Shown here one piece after another: positions 1 to 9,350 of a DNA stretch of 64,000 bases. This DNA is from Leucobacter allii (GTDB lineage: Bacteria; Actinomycetota; Actinomycetes; Actinomycetales; Microbacteriaceae). Each line of letters starts with the position of its first letter. Position 1 is the stretch's first letter. The stretch covers positions 1,364,001 to 1,428,000 of the forward strand of contig NZ_CP095045.1 of the NCBI RefSeq assembly GCF_022919155.1, read 5' to 3'. Made by a program: the position numbers and the translations under genes. Below the pieces are notes generated by a model. It was not told the origin of the DNA. It did no database searches and saw only the letters and a list, made by a program, of their open reading frames with translations.

Positions 1-473
1 CGCCGCGCGCCGGCATCCAATCCTCCGACCTCGCCTCGGCCTACAAGTCGGCGTACGACGCGCTCGGCCGCGAGCAGCAGGAGATCGTGGCCTCCGCCCA
101 CACGCAGGACGGCTGGGAGGACGCGCTACGGCAGGAGCTGCTCGTGGGCGGCACGGGGGACGACGATGCGGATCTCACCGGCGACCGCGCGGGCGCCGAG
201 GAGGTCGACGCCTACCTCGAGGCCGACCACCGCTCGACCGCCTACGCCACCCAGGTCGCCCGCGCGATTTGGGGGGACGAGGTGCGCAGCGTGCAGTTCC
301 GCGTGAGCCGTCAGAACATCGTGCCCTTCGCCGAGCGGAACACGCCGGGAGCAGCGCGGCCGGACCCCCAGCTCACGGAGACGGGCCCGCGCGGGCAGCT
401 CGTCGAGGCGGGGCAGAACGACGAGAACTTCGCGCGGACCTTCCGCGCGCAATACGAACGGATCACGGGATGA
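1..473 (+). CDS. DUF5819-like protein (3' part)
   Basis: The reading frame is open from the left edge of the window, so the true start lies outside; the codons after position 3 read without interruption to TGA at 471-473. About 157 residues are visible. They contain no obvious membrane segment and end in a charged stretch. Recognition as a DUF5819-family protein rests on the visible segment around VRSVQFRVSRQNIVPF and on its position directly upstream of an HTTM membrane protein, a pairing I recall from actinobacterial genomes. The stop overlaps the next start as ATGA, so the two genes are translationally coupled. The function is unknown, and the family call is moderate only. Confidence 0.6.
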   Translation, partial: PRAGIQSSDLASAYKSAYDALGREQQEIVASAHTQDGWEDALRQELLVGGTGDDDADLTGDRAGAEEVDAYLEADHRSTAYATQVARAIWGDEVRSVQFRVSRQNIVPFAERNTPGAARPDPQLTETGPRGQLVEAGQNDENFARTFRAQYERITG

Positions 474-1570
474 GCGCCGACGAGCTGCGCGCGGAACGAC
501 GGGCGCGGGGCCCCCTCGGGCGACTCGGCGCCTTCCTGGCGGCCGTGGCCGTATCCGCATGGAACGCCGCCATGGACGGTCTCGGCGGCGCCATCCTGTG
601 GGGCGAGCGCTGGCTCTTCGACGGCAAGAAGGCGCTCTACGGCCTCGCGGTGACCCGCATGCTCTTCGGCGCCGCGATGCTCGGACTGCTGCTCGCGAAT
701 TTCGGGACGCGCCTCTACACCTTCGGCTCCGGTTCGGCGTGGAACGGCGAGATGGCCGAGCCGCGCAGCGACTTCCCGCGCATCTGGGTCTTCAGCCTGT
801 TCCACGCGGTCGCGGCCGACGACGTCTGGTTCACCGTCTGCTACGTCCTCCTCATGGGCCTCGCGTTGCTCTTCATCCTCGGATGGCGCTTCCGGATCGT
901 GCTCCCGGTCTTCTTCGTCGGCTGGGTCGGCTTCATCGAGATGAACGACATGGTCGGCGACCAGAGCGACAACATGCAGCGCATCGCGCTGATCCTGCTG
1001 TTCTTCGCGGACCCGGCGGCGCGCTGGTCGCTCGACGCCAGGCGGCGCGCCCGGCGGGGGGAGTGGTTCCCCGCGGGCTCCTCGCCCGCGCAGCTCGGCA
1101 CGGTCCTCCACAACCTGTCGCTCGTCGCGCTGGTCGCGCAGGTGTGCTTCGTGTACGTCTCCGGCGGCCTGTACAAGGCGCAGGGGGAACCGTGGGCGGG
1201 CGGTTGGGCCGTCTACGATCCGCTGAGCACCATGCGCTTCGGCACGTGGCCGGCGCTCTCGGAGCTCATGACGACCTGGGGTCCGGCGGTCGCGATCGCC
1301 AGCTGGGGCTCCATCCTGCTGCAGATCGCGTTCCCGCTCATGCTGCTGACCCGTCCGACCCGGCTCGTCGCGCTCGCGGGGATCCTCAGCTTCCACATCG
1401 CGATCGGCGTCGTGATGGGGCTGCCGTGGTTCTCGCTCACGATGATCGCGATCGACGCCGTGTTCATCCGAGACCGCTCCTGGAGACGCCTCGCGGCGGG
1501 CGTGCGCCGCCGCTGGCGGGAGAGCGGCGCGCCTCCCTCAGCCCTTCCCGCCGCGGCGGGCGCGGAGTAG
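470..1570 (+). CDS. HTTM domain membrane protein
   Basis: This 366-residue protein starts at ATG 470, overlapping the previous stop by four bases. It has several hydrophobic segments (roughly residues 60-85, 120-145, 150-170, 205-225, 265-290, 300-335) and looks like an HTTM (horizontally transferred transmembrane) domain protein, a family distantly related to vitamin K-dependent gamma-carboxylase. The segment containing EMNDMVGDQSDNMQRIAL is typical of the family core. The catalytic activity of bacterial members is not established. It is probably cotranscribed with the DUF5819-like gene. Its 3' end overlaps the convergent rbpA gene by 33 bp. Confidence 0.75.
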   Translation: MSADELRAERRARGPLGRLGAFLAAVAVSAWNAAMDGLGGAILWGERWLFDGKKALYGLAVTRMLFGAAMLGLLLANFGTRLYTFGSGSAWNGEMAEPRSDFPRIWVFSLFHAVAADDVWFTVCYVLLMGLALLFILGWRFRIVLPVFFVGWVGFIEMNDMVGDQSDNMQRIALILLFFADPAARWSLDARRRARRGEWFPAGSSPAQLGTVLHNLSLVALVAQVCFVYVSGGLYKAQGEPWAGGWAVYDPLSTMRFGTWPALSELMTTWGPAVAIASWGSILLQIAFPLMLLTRPTRLVALAGILSFHIAIGVVMGLPWFSLTMIAIDAVFIRDRSWRRLAAGVRRRWRESGAPPSALPAAAGAE

Positions 1571-1897
1571 CTGGAGCCGCTCCTCGAGCAGCTCCTCCAG
1601 CTCCTCGCGGCTGCGGCGCTCGATGAGCATGTCCCACGGCGTGCGCTGGGAGGATTCCTTCTCCTCGAACTCTGCCCGCGCCGCGTGGCCCGCCTCGTCG
1701 TCGAGGAAGCCGACCTCGCCGCTCTTCTGGTCGACCCACTCGACGGGGGGCTCGGCGTCGGCGTCGAACAGCACGCTGAAGCGCAGGCCGCGGTCGGTGA
1801 GGTACTCGACGGCGCGTCTCGGCGACAGCTCGACGCCCTCCTCGCCCTGCAGGCTCGTGGCACCGATGCGCGTGCCGCGGAGCGTTCGATCGGCCAT
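1538..1897 (-). CDS. rbpA: RNA polymerase-binding protein RbpA (paralogue 1)
   Basis: RbpA binds RNA polymerase and group 1/2 sigma factors and stabilises the open complex in Actinobacteria. This 119-residue copy opens with MADRTLRGTRIG, like the mycobacterial protein, and ends with the sigma-interacting helix region TPWDMLIERRSREELEELLEER. The start at 1897 is chosen because a GAGGAGG ribosome site lies just upstream; longer in-frame starts have none. It contains no cysteine, so the zinc site of Streptomyces RbpA is absent. The usual histidine of the RTHWDML motif is proline here (RTPWDML). A second paralogue lies at 58071-58436. Confidence 0.9.
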   Translation of the reverse strand: MADRTLRGTRIGATSLQGEEGVELSPRRAVEYLTDRGLRFSVLFDADAEPPVEWVDQKSGEVGFLDDEAGHAARAEFEEKESSQRTPWDMLIERRSREELEELLEERLQLLRARRGGKG

Positions 1898-2029
1898 GAT
1901 GGACCTCCTCGCCGGGTGCGATCGGACGGGATCCCGCGGGGACGGAGTGCCCCGCGCCGTCATTGGCAGCGTACCGCGCGCACCCGCATCCCGGTACCCC
2001 CGATATGCAGCGGGCTCGCGGCGTTCTCC

Positions 2030-2035
2030 TAGACT
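2030..2035 (+). promoter_or_regulatory. -10 element TAGACT upstream of SDR gene
   Basis: TAGACT matches the actinobacterial -10 consensus TAnnnT. It would start a transcript near 2042, giving a leader of about 30 nt that contains AAGGAG at 2061-2066 before the GTG start at 2072. No clear -35 element is visible. Confidence 0.45.
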
Positions 2036-2071
2036 GGGAGGCGTTCAATCGCCAACGTTCAAGGAGCACTT

Positions 2072-2839
2072 GTGACTCAGATTCTCGCACCGGGCAGCCT
2101 CGCCGGTCGACGCGCCCTCGTGACCGGGTCCTCCCGCGGCATCGGGGCGGATACCGTGCGGTACTTCGCCCAGGCCGGGGCGGACGTGGTCGTGAACTTC
2201 CGCAACAAGGCGCCCCGCGCCGAGAAGCTCGCCGCGGAGCTGCGCGAGCTCGGCGTCCGTGCGCTCGTGCAGGGCGCGGACCTCACCGATCCGGCATCGC
2301 TCGCGACGATGTTCGACGCGGTCGGCGCGGAGTTCGGGGGACTCGACATCCTCGTGCTCAACGCCTCGGGCGGCATGGAGGGCGGCATGGCCGAGGACTA
2401 CGCGCTGCGGCTCAACCGCGATGCGCAGCTCGCGGTGCTCGACGCGGCGCTGCCGCTGCTCGGCCCGGGCTCCCGCGTCGTCTTCGTCACGAGCCACCAG
2501 GCGCACTTCATCCGCACCACTCCGACCATGCCGGAGTACGTCGCGGTCGCCGAATCCAAGCGCGCCGGGGAGGACGCCCTCAGGGAGCGCATCCCGGAGC
2601 TCGAGGCGCGGGGGATCGGCTTCACGGTCGTGTCGGGCGACATGATCGAGGGCACCGTGACGGCGACGCTCCTCAACCGCCTGAATCCCGGCGCGATCGA
2701 GGAGCGGCGCGAGCAGGCCGGGCGCCTCTACAACGTGTCCGAGTTCGCCGCCGAGGTCGCGCGCGCCGCCGTCGACCCGGTGCCCGCCGATCACACGCGA
2801 CTCGTCGGGGACACCTCGGGCTTCGTTTCGACGAGGTAA
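2072..2839 (+). CDS. SDR family oxidoreductase (atypical active site)
   Basis: This 255-residue Rossmann-fold protein has the nucleotide-binding motif TGSSRGIG near residues 19-26. GTG 2072 is selected by AAGGAG six bases upstream. Two canonical SDR features are altered: the NNAG-type motif reads LNASG, and the catalytic YxxxK is not found. Instead the region reads EYVAVAESKRAGE, which places the lysine seven residues after the tyrosine. The fold is therefore clear, but activity and substrate cannot be predicted. It stands alone between rbpA, on the other strand, and gltB. Confidence 0.8.
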   Translation: MTQILAPGSLAGRRALVTGSSRGIGADTVRYFAQAGADVVVNFRNKAPRAEKLAAELRELGVRALVQGADLTDPASLATMFDAVGAEFGGLDILVLNASGGMEGGMAEDYALRLNRDAQLAVLDAALPLLGPGSRVVFVTSHQAHFIRTTPTMPEYVAVAESKRAGEDALRERIPELEARGIGFTVVSGDMIEGTVTATLLNRLNPGAIEERREQAGRLYNVSEFAAEVARAAVDPVPADHTRLVGDTSGFVSTR

Positions 2840-3066
2840 CCGGCGCGCGACGTCATCGCCACGGCGTCCGGTAGTTGAACGACCCGCAAGGGTGGTTCCG
2901 ACTATCGGACGCCGACGTTTTTCGTGCCGATTACCCCGAGGGAACGGTCGTGTTTCCGGCGTGTTACACGGGCCCCGGGTGTGCGGCAGATGTCAAGGGA
3001 TTCCGCATGATGTGCGGTTGAACTGCGGCAGAAGCCGAACTGATTGCATAAAGTACGTTCTGCGAT

Positions 3067-3113
3067 TCGTTTCACCGAAGAAACGAGTGGTAAATTCGAA
3101 GTTCCGAAACTTC
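3067..3113 (+). promoter_or_regulatory. gltBD promoter/operator region
   Basis: The A+T-richer stretch before gltB holds two inverted repeats. TCGTTTC at 3067-3073 is repeated inverted as GAAACGA at 3080-3086 (six-base spacer). GAAGTT at 3098-3103 is repeated inverted as AACTTC at 3108-3113 (four-base spacer). Between them lies TAAATT (3091-3096), a reasonable -10 element. If that is the -10, the second repeat covers the transcription start, as a repressor site would. The regulator is unknown. The rest of 2840-3066 shows no gene. Confidence 0.4.
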
Positions 3114-3126
3114 AGAGAGGACGTCG

Positions 3127-6100
3127 ATGACCGCAAGCGCACCGACCCCCGCCCCGCAGCGCGTCCGACCCGGGAGCCTCCCCGCGGCCGTCGGCCTCTA
3201 CGATCCCGCCGACGAGCGGGACGCCTGCGGGCTCGCCTCCGTCATCTCCCTGACGGGGGAGCCCAGCCACCAGATCGTCGCGCTCGCCCTCGAGGCGCTC
3301 GAGCATCTGGAGCATCGCGGCGCGGTGGGGTCGGACGCGGGCACCGGCGACGGCGCCGGCATCCTCTGCGACATCCCGGACGCCCTCGTCCGCGAGGAGC
3401 TCGCGGCGCAGGATCCGACCCTCAGGCTTCCGGCGCCGGGCGGCTACGCCGCCGGGCTGGCCTTCCTGCCGCAGTCATCGACCGAGCGCCAGGCGGTGCG
3501 CTACCGGATCGGGGCCATCGCCGCGGAGGAGGGCCTCGCCGTGCTGGCGTGGCGACCGGTCGCGGTGCGCCCGGAGGTGCTCGGCGAGAGCGCGCGACTC
3601 GCGAGCCCGAGGATCGAGCAGCTCATCCTCGTCCCGGCGTCTGCCGGGGGCGTCGATCCCATCCTCGCCGCGGCGCAGAGCGGATCGGCCGGGGCGACGG
3701 GCGGATCCGCGATCAGCACGGACCGCCTCGAGCGGCGCGCCTTCCGCGCCCGCAAGCGGATCCAGCACGAGACGGGCTGCTACCTGCCCTCGCTGTCGGC
3801 CCGCACCATCGTCTACAAGGGCATGGTCACCACGCTGCAGCTCCCGGGGTTCTACCCGGAACTCTCGGATGAGCGCTTCACGAGCCGCTTCGCGATCGTG
3901 CACTCCCGCTACTCGACGAACACCTTCCCCTCGTGGCACCTCGCGCAGCCGCTGCGCCTGGTCGCCCACAACGGCGAGATCAACACGGTGCGGGGCAACC
4001 GGAACTGGATGCGCGCGCGCGAGGCGCAGCTCTCCTCCGAGGCGCTCGGCGACATCGGGCCGCTGCTCCCCATCTGCTCGGAGGGCGGCAGCGACTCGGC
4101 GAGCTTCGACGAGGTGCTCGAACTCCTCGTCCGCGCCGGGCGCTCGCTGCCGCACGCCCTCGCCATGATGGTGCCGGAGGCGTGGGAATCGGAGACGGGG
4201 CTGCACCCCGAGCTCGTGGACTTCCTCGAGTACCACTCGCTGAACATGGAGCCGTGGGACGGACCCGCCGCCATGATCGCGACGGACGGCACCGAACTCG
4301 TCGCCCTGCTCGACCGCAACGGCCTGCGCCCCGGCCGCTACCAGATCTCCGACTCGGGGATCATGGTGATCGCCAGCGAGACCGGGGTGCTCGGGATCCC
4401 GCCGGAGCGCGTCGTCGAGCGCGGCAGGCTCCAGCCCGGCCGCATGCTGGCGATCGACCTCGCCACGGGGGCGATCCGCGACGACGAGGCCGTCAAGGCG
4501 GAGCTCGCGGCCCTCGCACCGTGGGGGGACTGGCTCGAGCAGGGGCGGATCCGGCTCTCCGAGCAGCCCGAGCGCGAGCACCTCGTGCACCCGCCGGCAT
4601 CGATCGCCCGCCGCCAGCGCACCTTCGGCTACACCGAGGAGGAGCTCCGGCTGCTGCTCACGCCGATGGCCCGCGACGGCATCGAGCCGCTCGCCGCCAT
4701 GGGCACGGACACCCCGATCGCCGCGCTGTCGGAGCGCCCGCGCCTCCTCTTCGACTACTTCGTGCAGCAGTTCGCGCAGGTGACCAACCCGCCGCTCGAC
4801 GCGCTCCGGGAGGAGCTCGTCACGAGCCTCGTGACCGCCATGGGCCCGCAGGAGAACCTCCTCGACCAGGGGCAGGCGCACGCGAGGCAGGTCATCCTCG
4901 ACTTCCCGGTGATCGACAACGACGCCCTCGCGCGGATCCAGCACTTCGGCGACGACCCGGAGCGCGAGCGCGCCGTCACGATCCGAGGCCTCTACCCGGT
5001 CGACTACGACGCGAAGGGCCTCGCGGACCGTCTCGAGGCGATGTGCTGGGAGGCGAGCGCCGCGATCGAGGCGGGCGCGGAGTTCATCATCCTCTCCGAC
5101 CGCGACTCGAACAAGGACCTCGCCCCGGTGCCGTCCCTGCTCGCGGTGTCGGCCGTGCACCACCACCTCATCCGCGAGGGGCAGCGGATGCGCGTCGCCC
5201 TCATCGCAGAGGCGGGCGACGTGCGCGAGGTGCACCACGTGGCCACGCTCATCGGCTACGGCGCGGCCGCGGTGAACCCCTATCTCGCCATGGAGACCGT
5301 CGGTCTGCTCGTGCGCGACGGATCGATCACGGGGATCACCCCGGAGGACGCGGTCGCGCGGCTCATCAAGTCCCTCGGCAAGGGCATGCTCAAGGTGATG
5401 AGCAAGATGGGCATCTCCACGGTGGCCTCGTACTGCGGCGCGCAGACCTTCGAGGCGATCGGACTCGCCCAGCCCCTCGTCGACCGCTACTTCACGGGCA
5501 CGGCGTCCAAGCTCGGCGGCGTCGGCCTCGACGTCATCGCGGCCGAGGTCGCCGCCCGGCACCGGGCGGCGTACCCCGACGACCCCGCCACGCTCGCGCA
5601 CAAGACGCTCGAGACCGGCGGCGAGTACCGGTGGCGCCGGGGCGAGGAGCCCCACCTCTTCGATCCGCAGACGATCTACCAGCTGCAGCACGCGACCCGC
5701 ACGGGAAAGCGCGAGATCTTCGCCGAGTACACGGCCCGTGTGAACGAGCAGCAGGAGCGGCTCATGACGCTGCGCGGGCTCTTCAGGTTCTCGCCGCAGC
5801 GGCCCCCGGTGCCGCTCGGGGAGGTCGAGCCCGTGAGCGAGATCGTGAAGCGCTTCGCGACGGGCGCGATGAGCTACGGCTCGATCTCCCCCGAGGCGCA
5901 TCAGACCCTCGCCATCGCCATGAACCTGCTCGGCGCGAAGTCGAACACCGGGGAGGGCGGGGAGGCCGAGGAGCGCCTGCTCGACCCCGAGCGGCGCAGC
6001 GCCATCAAGCAGGTCGCCTCCGGCCGCTTCGGCGTCACGTCCATGTACCTCACGCACGCGGACGAGATCCAGATCAAGCTCGCCCAGGGGGCGAAGCCGG

Positions 6101-7839
6101 GCGAGGGCGGGCAGCTGCCCCCGGGCAAGATGTACCCGTGGATCGCGCGCACGCGCCACGCGACGCCGGGCGTCGGACTCATCTCGCCGCCGCCGCACCA
6201 CGACATCTACTCGATCGAGGACCTCAAGCAGCTCATCTTCGATCTCAAGCGCGCCAATCCCGGAGCCCGGATCTCGACGAAGCTCGTCGCGCAGAGCGGC
6301 ATCGGCCCGGTCGCGGCCGGCGTCGCGAAGGCGCTCTCCGACGTGATCCTCGTCTCGGGTCACGACGGCGGCACCGGCGCGAGCCCGATGAACTCGCTCA
6401 AGCACGCCGGATCCCCATGGGAGCTCGGACTCGCCGAGGCGCAGCAGACCCTGATGCTCAACGGACTGCGCGAGCGGGTCGTGCTGCAGGCGGACGGACA
6501 GCTCAAGACCGGGCGCGACGTCGTCGTGGCGGCGCTGCTCGGCGCGGAGGAGTTCGGCTTCGCGACGGCCCCGCTCGTCGTCTCTGGGTGCATCATGATG
6601 CGCGTGTGCCACCTCGACACCTGCCCCGTCGGCGTCGCAACCCAGAATCCCGAGCTGCGCGAGCGGTTCACGGGGCGGGCGGAGCACGTCGTCAACTTCT
6701 TCCGCTTCGTCGCCGAGGAGGTCCGCGAGATCCTCGCCTCGCTCGGCTACCGCACGCTCGACGAGGCCGTCGGCGACACCGCCGCGCTCGACGTCGACGA
6801 CGCGATCCGGCACTGGAAGGCCGAGGGACTCGACCTCACCCCGATCCTGCGCGGTCCGGCCTTCCCCGAGGGCGAACCGCGGCGGCACGGCCGCGCGCAG
6901 GACCACGAGCTCGACGCGCACTTCGACCGGCGGCTCATCGAGCTCGCCGAGGGCGCCCTCGATCGCCGCGAGCGCGTCGCGATCGACCTGCCGATCACGA
7001 ACATCGACCGCGCCGTGGGCACGATGCTCGGGCACGAGCTCACGAAGCGCCACGGCTCCGAGGGGCTCGCGCCCGGCACGATCGACGTGACCCTCACGGG
7101 CTCCGCCGGCCAGTCGCTCGGCGCCTTCCTGCCCGCCGGGGTCGCGCTGCGACTCCACGGCGACGCGAACGACTACGTCGGCAAGGGGCTCTCGGGCGGC
7201 GAGATCGCCATCCGGCCGCACCTGGACTCCGGACACGGGGCCGCGGGGAACGTCATCGCGGGCAACACCATCGGCTACGGCGCGACGAGCGGCTCCTTCT
7301 GGATCGCCGGCGTCGTCGGCGAGCGCTTCCTCGTCCGCGGCTCCGGCGCGACCGCGGTCGTGGAGGGGACGGGGGATCACGCGCTCGAGTACTTCACCGG
7401 CGGCTTCGCCCTCATCCTCGGGCCGACCGGGCGCAACATCGGCGCCGGCATGAGCGGCGGCGAGGCCGTGCTCCTCGACCTCGACCCCTCGGACGTGAAC
7501 TCCGCGGAGCTCGCCTCCGGAGCGCTGATGCTGCAGAAGCTCGGCGGCGCCGCGGGGCCGGGCGAGGGGCTGACGATTCCCGATGCCGAGGAGCGGGCGC
7601 TGCGCGCGCGCATCGCGGAGCTCCTCGCGCAGCACGTGGCCCGGACCGATTCCGTGCTCGCCCGCGAGCTCCTCGACGGCATCGCGAGCGACCCCGAGGC
7701 GGTCTACTCCCGCTTCACCCGACTCATCCCGCGCGGGTACTCCCGCGTGCTGGAGATCCGCGTGCGCGCCGACGAGCAGGGCATCGACCCCGACGGCGAG
7801 CGGGTCTGGACCGAAATCTTGGAGGCGACTCATGGCTGA
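3127..7839 (+). CDS. gltB: Glutamate synthase (NADPH) large subunit
   Basis: GltB converts glutamine plus 2-oxoglutarate to two glutamates, the second step of GS-GOGAT ammonium assimilation. The 1570 residues are close to full length for the family. A class II amidotransferase domain begins at the presumed N-terminal nucleophile Cys34 (DACGLAS), implying removal of a 33-residue propeptide. The central domain and FMN-binding synthase domain follow, with 3Fe-4S cluster cysteines at about 1155, 1161 and 1166 (CIMMRVCHLDTC). A C-terminal glycine-rich beta-helix domain ends the protein. ATG 3127 follows AGAGAGG. The stop overlaps gltD by eight bases, so the two subunits are coupled. Confidence 0.98.
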   Translation: MTASAPTPAPQRVRPGSLPAAVGLYDPADERDACGLASVISLTGEPSHQIVALALEALEHLEHRGAVGSDAGTGDGAGILCDIPDALVREELAAQDPTLRLPAPGGYAAGLAFLPQSSTERQAVRYRIGAIAAEEGLAVLAWRPVAVRPEVLGESARLASPRIEQLILVPASAGGVDPILAAAQSGSAGATGGSAISTDRLERRAFRARKRIQHETGCYLPSLSARTIVYKGMVTTLQLPGFYPELSDERFTSRFAIVHSRYSTNTFPSWHLAQPLRLVAHNGEINTVRGNRNWMRAREAQLSSEALGDIGPLLPICSEGGSDSASFDEVLELLVRAGRSLPHALAMMVPEAWESETGLHPELVDFLEYHSLNMEPWDGPAAMIATDGTELVALLDRNGLRPGRYQISDSGIMVIASETGVLGIPPERVVERGRLQPGRMLAIDLATGAIRDDEAVKAELAALAPWGDWLEQGRIRLSEQPEREHLVHPPASIARRQRTFGYTEEELRLLLTPMARDGIEPLAAMGTDTPIAALSERPRLLFDYFVQQFAQVTNPPLDALREELVTSLVTAMGPQENLLDQGQAHARQVILDFPVIDNDALARIQHFGDDPERERAVTIRGLYPVDYDAKGLADRLEAMCWEASAAIEAGAEFIILSDRDSNKDLAPVPSLLAVSAVHHHLIREGQRMRVALIAEAGDVREVHHVATLIGYGAAAVNPYLAMETVGLLVRDGSITGITPEDAVARLIKSLGKGMLKVMSKMGISTVASYCGAQTFEAIGLAQPLVDRYFTGTASKLGGVGLDVIAAEVAARHRAAYPDDPATLAHKTLETGGEYRWRRGEEPHLFDPQTIYQLQHATRTGKREIFAEYTARVNEQQERLMTLRGLFRFSPQRPPVPLGEVEPVSEIVKRFATGAMSYGSISPEAHQTLAIAMNLLGAKSNTGEGGEAEERLLDPERRSAIKQVASGRFGVTSMYLTHADEIQIKLAQGAKPGEGGQLPPGKMYPWIARTRHATPGVGLISPPPHHDIYSIEDLKQLIFDLKRANPGARISTKLVAQSGIGPVAAGVAKALSDVILVSGHDGGTGASPMNSLKHAGSPWELGLAEAQQTLMLNGLRERVVLQADGQLKTGRDVVVAALLGAEEFGFATAPLVVSGCIMMRVCHLDTCPVGVATQNPELRERFTGRAEHVVNFFRFVAEEVREILASLGYRTLDEAVGDTAALDVDDAIRHWKAEGLDLTPILRGPAFPEGEPRRHGRAQDHELDAHFDRRLIELAEGALDRRERVAIDLPITNIDRAVGTMLGHELTKRHGSEGLAPGTIDVTLTGSAGQSLGAFLPAGVALRLHGDANDYVGKGLSGGEIAIRPHLDSGHGAAGNVIAGNTIGYGATSGSFWIAGVVGERFLVRGSGATAVVEGTGDHALEYFTGGFALILGPTGRNIGAGMSGGEAVLLDLDPSDVNSAELASGALMLQKLGGAAGPGEGLTIPDAEERALRARIAELLAQHVARTDSVLARELLDGIASDPEAVYSRFTRLIPRGYSRVLEIRVRADEQGIDPDGERVWTEILEATHG

Positions 7840-9280
7840 TCCCCGCGGATTCCTCACCGTGCGCGAACGCGAGCTCGCGCCCAAGCGCCCCGTGGCGCTC
7901 CGACTGCGGGACTGGCGCGAGGTCGTCGACCCGGCCAACCCGGAGCTCGTCGCGCGGCAGGCCTCCCGCTGCATGGACTGCGGCGTGGCGTTCTGCCACC
8001 AGGGCTGCCCGCTCGGCAACCTCATCCCCGAATGGAACGATCTCATGCACCGCGGTCGCGAGCGCGAGGCCGTCGACCGGCTGCACGAGACGAACAACTT
8101 CCCCGAGTTCACGGGGCGCGCCTGCCCGGCGCCGTGCGAGTCCGCCTGCGTGCTCGGCATCAATCAGCCGGCCGTCACGATCAAGCAGATCGAGAACAGC
8201 ATCATCGACCAGGCGTTCCTGAACGGCTGGGTGCAGCCGCAGCCGCCCTCGCGGCTCACGGGCAAGACCGTCGCGGTGGTCGGCTCCGGCCCCGCCGGGC
8301 TCGCCGCGGCGCAGCAGCTCACCCGCGCCGGGCACACGGTCGCGGTCTACGAGCGCGACGAGGAGCCCGGCGGCCTCCTGCGCTTCGGCATCCCCGACTT
8401 CAAGCTCGAGAAGGCGCTCGTGGCGCGGCGCGTGGAGCAGCTGAAGGCCGAGGGCACCCGATTCCGCTGCGGCGTGGAGATCGGCCGGGACATGTCCTGG
8501 ACCGAGCTGCGCCGACGCTACGACGCGGTCGTCGTCGCCACCGGCGCGACCGTGCCCCGGGAGCTGCCGCTGCCCGGACGCGAACTCGCGGGCGTCATGC
8601 CGGCCATGGACTACCTGACCGCCTCCAACCGCGTGCAGTCCGGCGCCCTCGAGGCGACGCCGTTCGACGCGGCGGGCAAGCACGTCATCGTGATCGGCGG
8701 CGGCGACACCGGCGCCGACTGCGTCGGGACGGCGCACCGGCAGGGAGCGCGCTCGGTCACGAACCTCGCGATCGGGAAGCGGCCATCGGAGACCCGCACC
8801 GAGGCGCAGCCGTGGCCGGTGCACCCCACGCTCTTCGAGGTGTCGAGCTCGCACGAGGAAGGCGGGGAGCGGCGCTACCTCGCCTCGACGGTCGAGTTCG
8901 TCGGACAGGAAGGCGCGGTGCGCGCGCTGCGCGTCGCCGAGACCGGCTTCACCGAGGAGGGTCGGGTGCCCATCGCCGGCACCGAGCGGCTGCTCGACGC
9001 CGACCTCGTGCTCATCGCCATGGGCTTCACCGGGCCAGAGGCGATCTCCGAGCCGGCGCAGGAGCTCCCGCGCGGCGCGCGCGGCGCCTTCGCCCGCGAC
9101 GCCGACTTCGCGACCGAGCTCCCCGGCGTCTACGTCGCGGGCGACGCCGGCCGCGGGCAGTCCCTCATCGTGTGGGCCATCGCGGAGGGCCGCGCGGCGG
9201 CGGCATCCGTCGACCGCTACCTGATGGGCGAGAGCGTGCTCCCGAGCCCGGTCGGCGCGCACGATCGCGCATTCGCGTAG
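7832..9280 (+). CDS. gltD: Glutamate synthase small subunit
   Basis: GltD (482 residues) passes electrons from NADPH through FAD and 4Fe-4S clusters to GltB. The N-terminal cysteine-rich region carries RCMDCGVAFCHQGCPLG and CPAPCESACVLG, which ligate the two 4Fe-4S clusters. Two dinucleotide-binding motifs follow: VVGSGPAGLAAA near residue 150 for FAD, and VIGGGDTGADC near residue 290 for NADPH. ATG 7832 lies behind GGAGGCG and overlaps the end of gltB in another frame. Length and motif order are normal for the family. Confidence 0.97.
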   Translation: MADPRGFLTVRERELAPKRPVALRLRDWREVVDPANPELVARQASRCMDCGVAFCHQGCPLGNLIPEWNDLMHRGREREAVDRLHETNNFPEFTGRACPAPCESACVLGINQPAVTIKQIENSIIDQAFLNGWVQPQPPSRLTGKTVAVVGSGPAGLAAAQQLTRAGHTVAVYERDEEPGGLLRFGIPDFKLEKALVARRVEQLKAEGTRFRCGVEIGRDMSWTELRRRYDAVVVATGATVPRELPLPGRELAGVMPAMDYLTASNRVQSGALEATPFDAAGKHVIVIGGGDTGADCVGTAHRQGARSVTNLAIGKRPSETRTEAQPWPVHPTLFEVSSSHEEGGERRYLASTVEFVGQEGAVRALRVAETGFTEEGRVPIAGTERLLDADLVLIAMGFTGPEAISEPAQELPRGARGAFARDADFATELPGVYVAGDAGRGQSLIVWAIAEGRAAAASVDRYLMGESVLPSPVGAHDRAFA

Positions 9281-9338
9281 CCGCCCGCCCCGGATGCAGC
9301 GCGGGCGGCGCTCGGCGCTGCGGCGGCCTCCGACCCCG

Positions 9339-9344
9339 TAGCCT
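9339..9344 (+). promoter_or_regulatory. -10 element of a probable leaderless transcript
   Basis: TAGCCT ends six bases before ATG 9351 of the methyltransferase gene, and no ribosome site fits in between. The expected transcription start coincides with the start codon. Confidence 0.5.
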
Positions 9345-9350
9345 GGACGG

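Noticed and set aside
3475..8163. Very long open frame on the strand opposite gltBD
   Set aside because: It mirrors gltBD codon structure at high G+C, its translation is Arg/Glu/Asp/Val-rich low complexity, and it has no recognisable domain.
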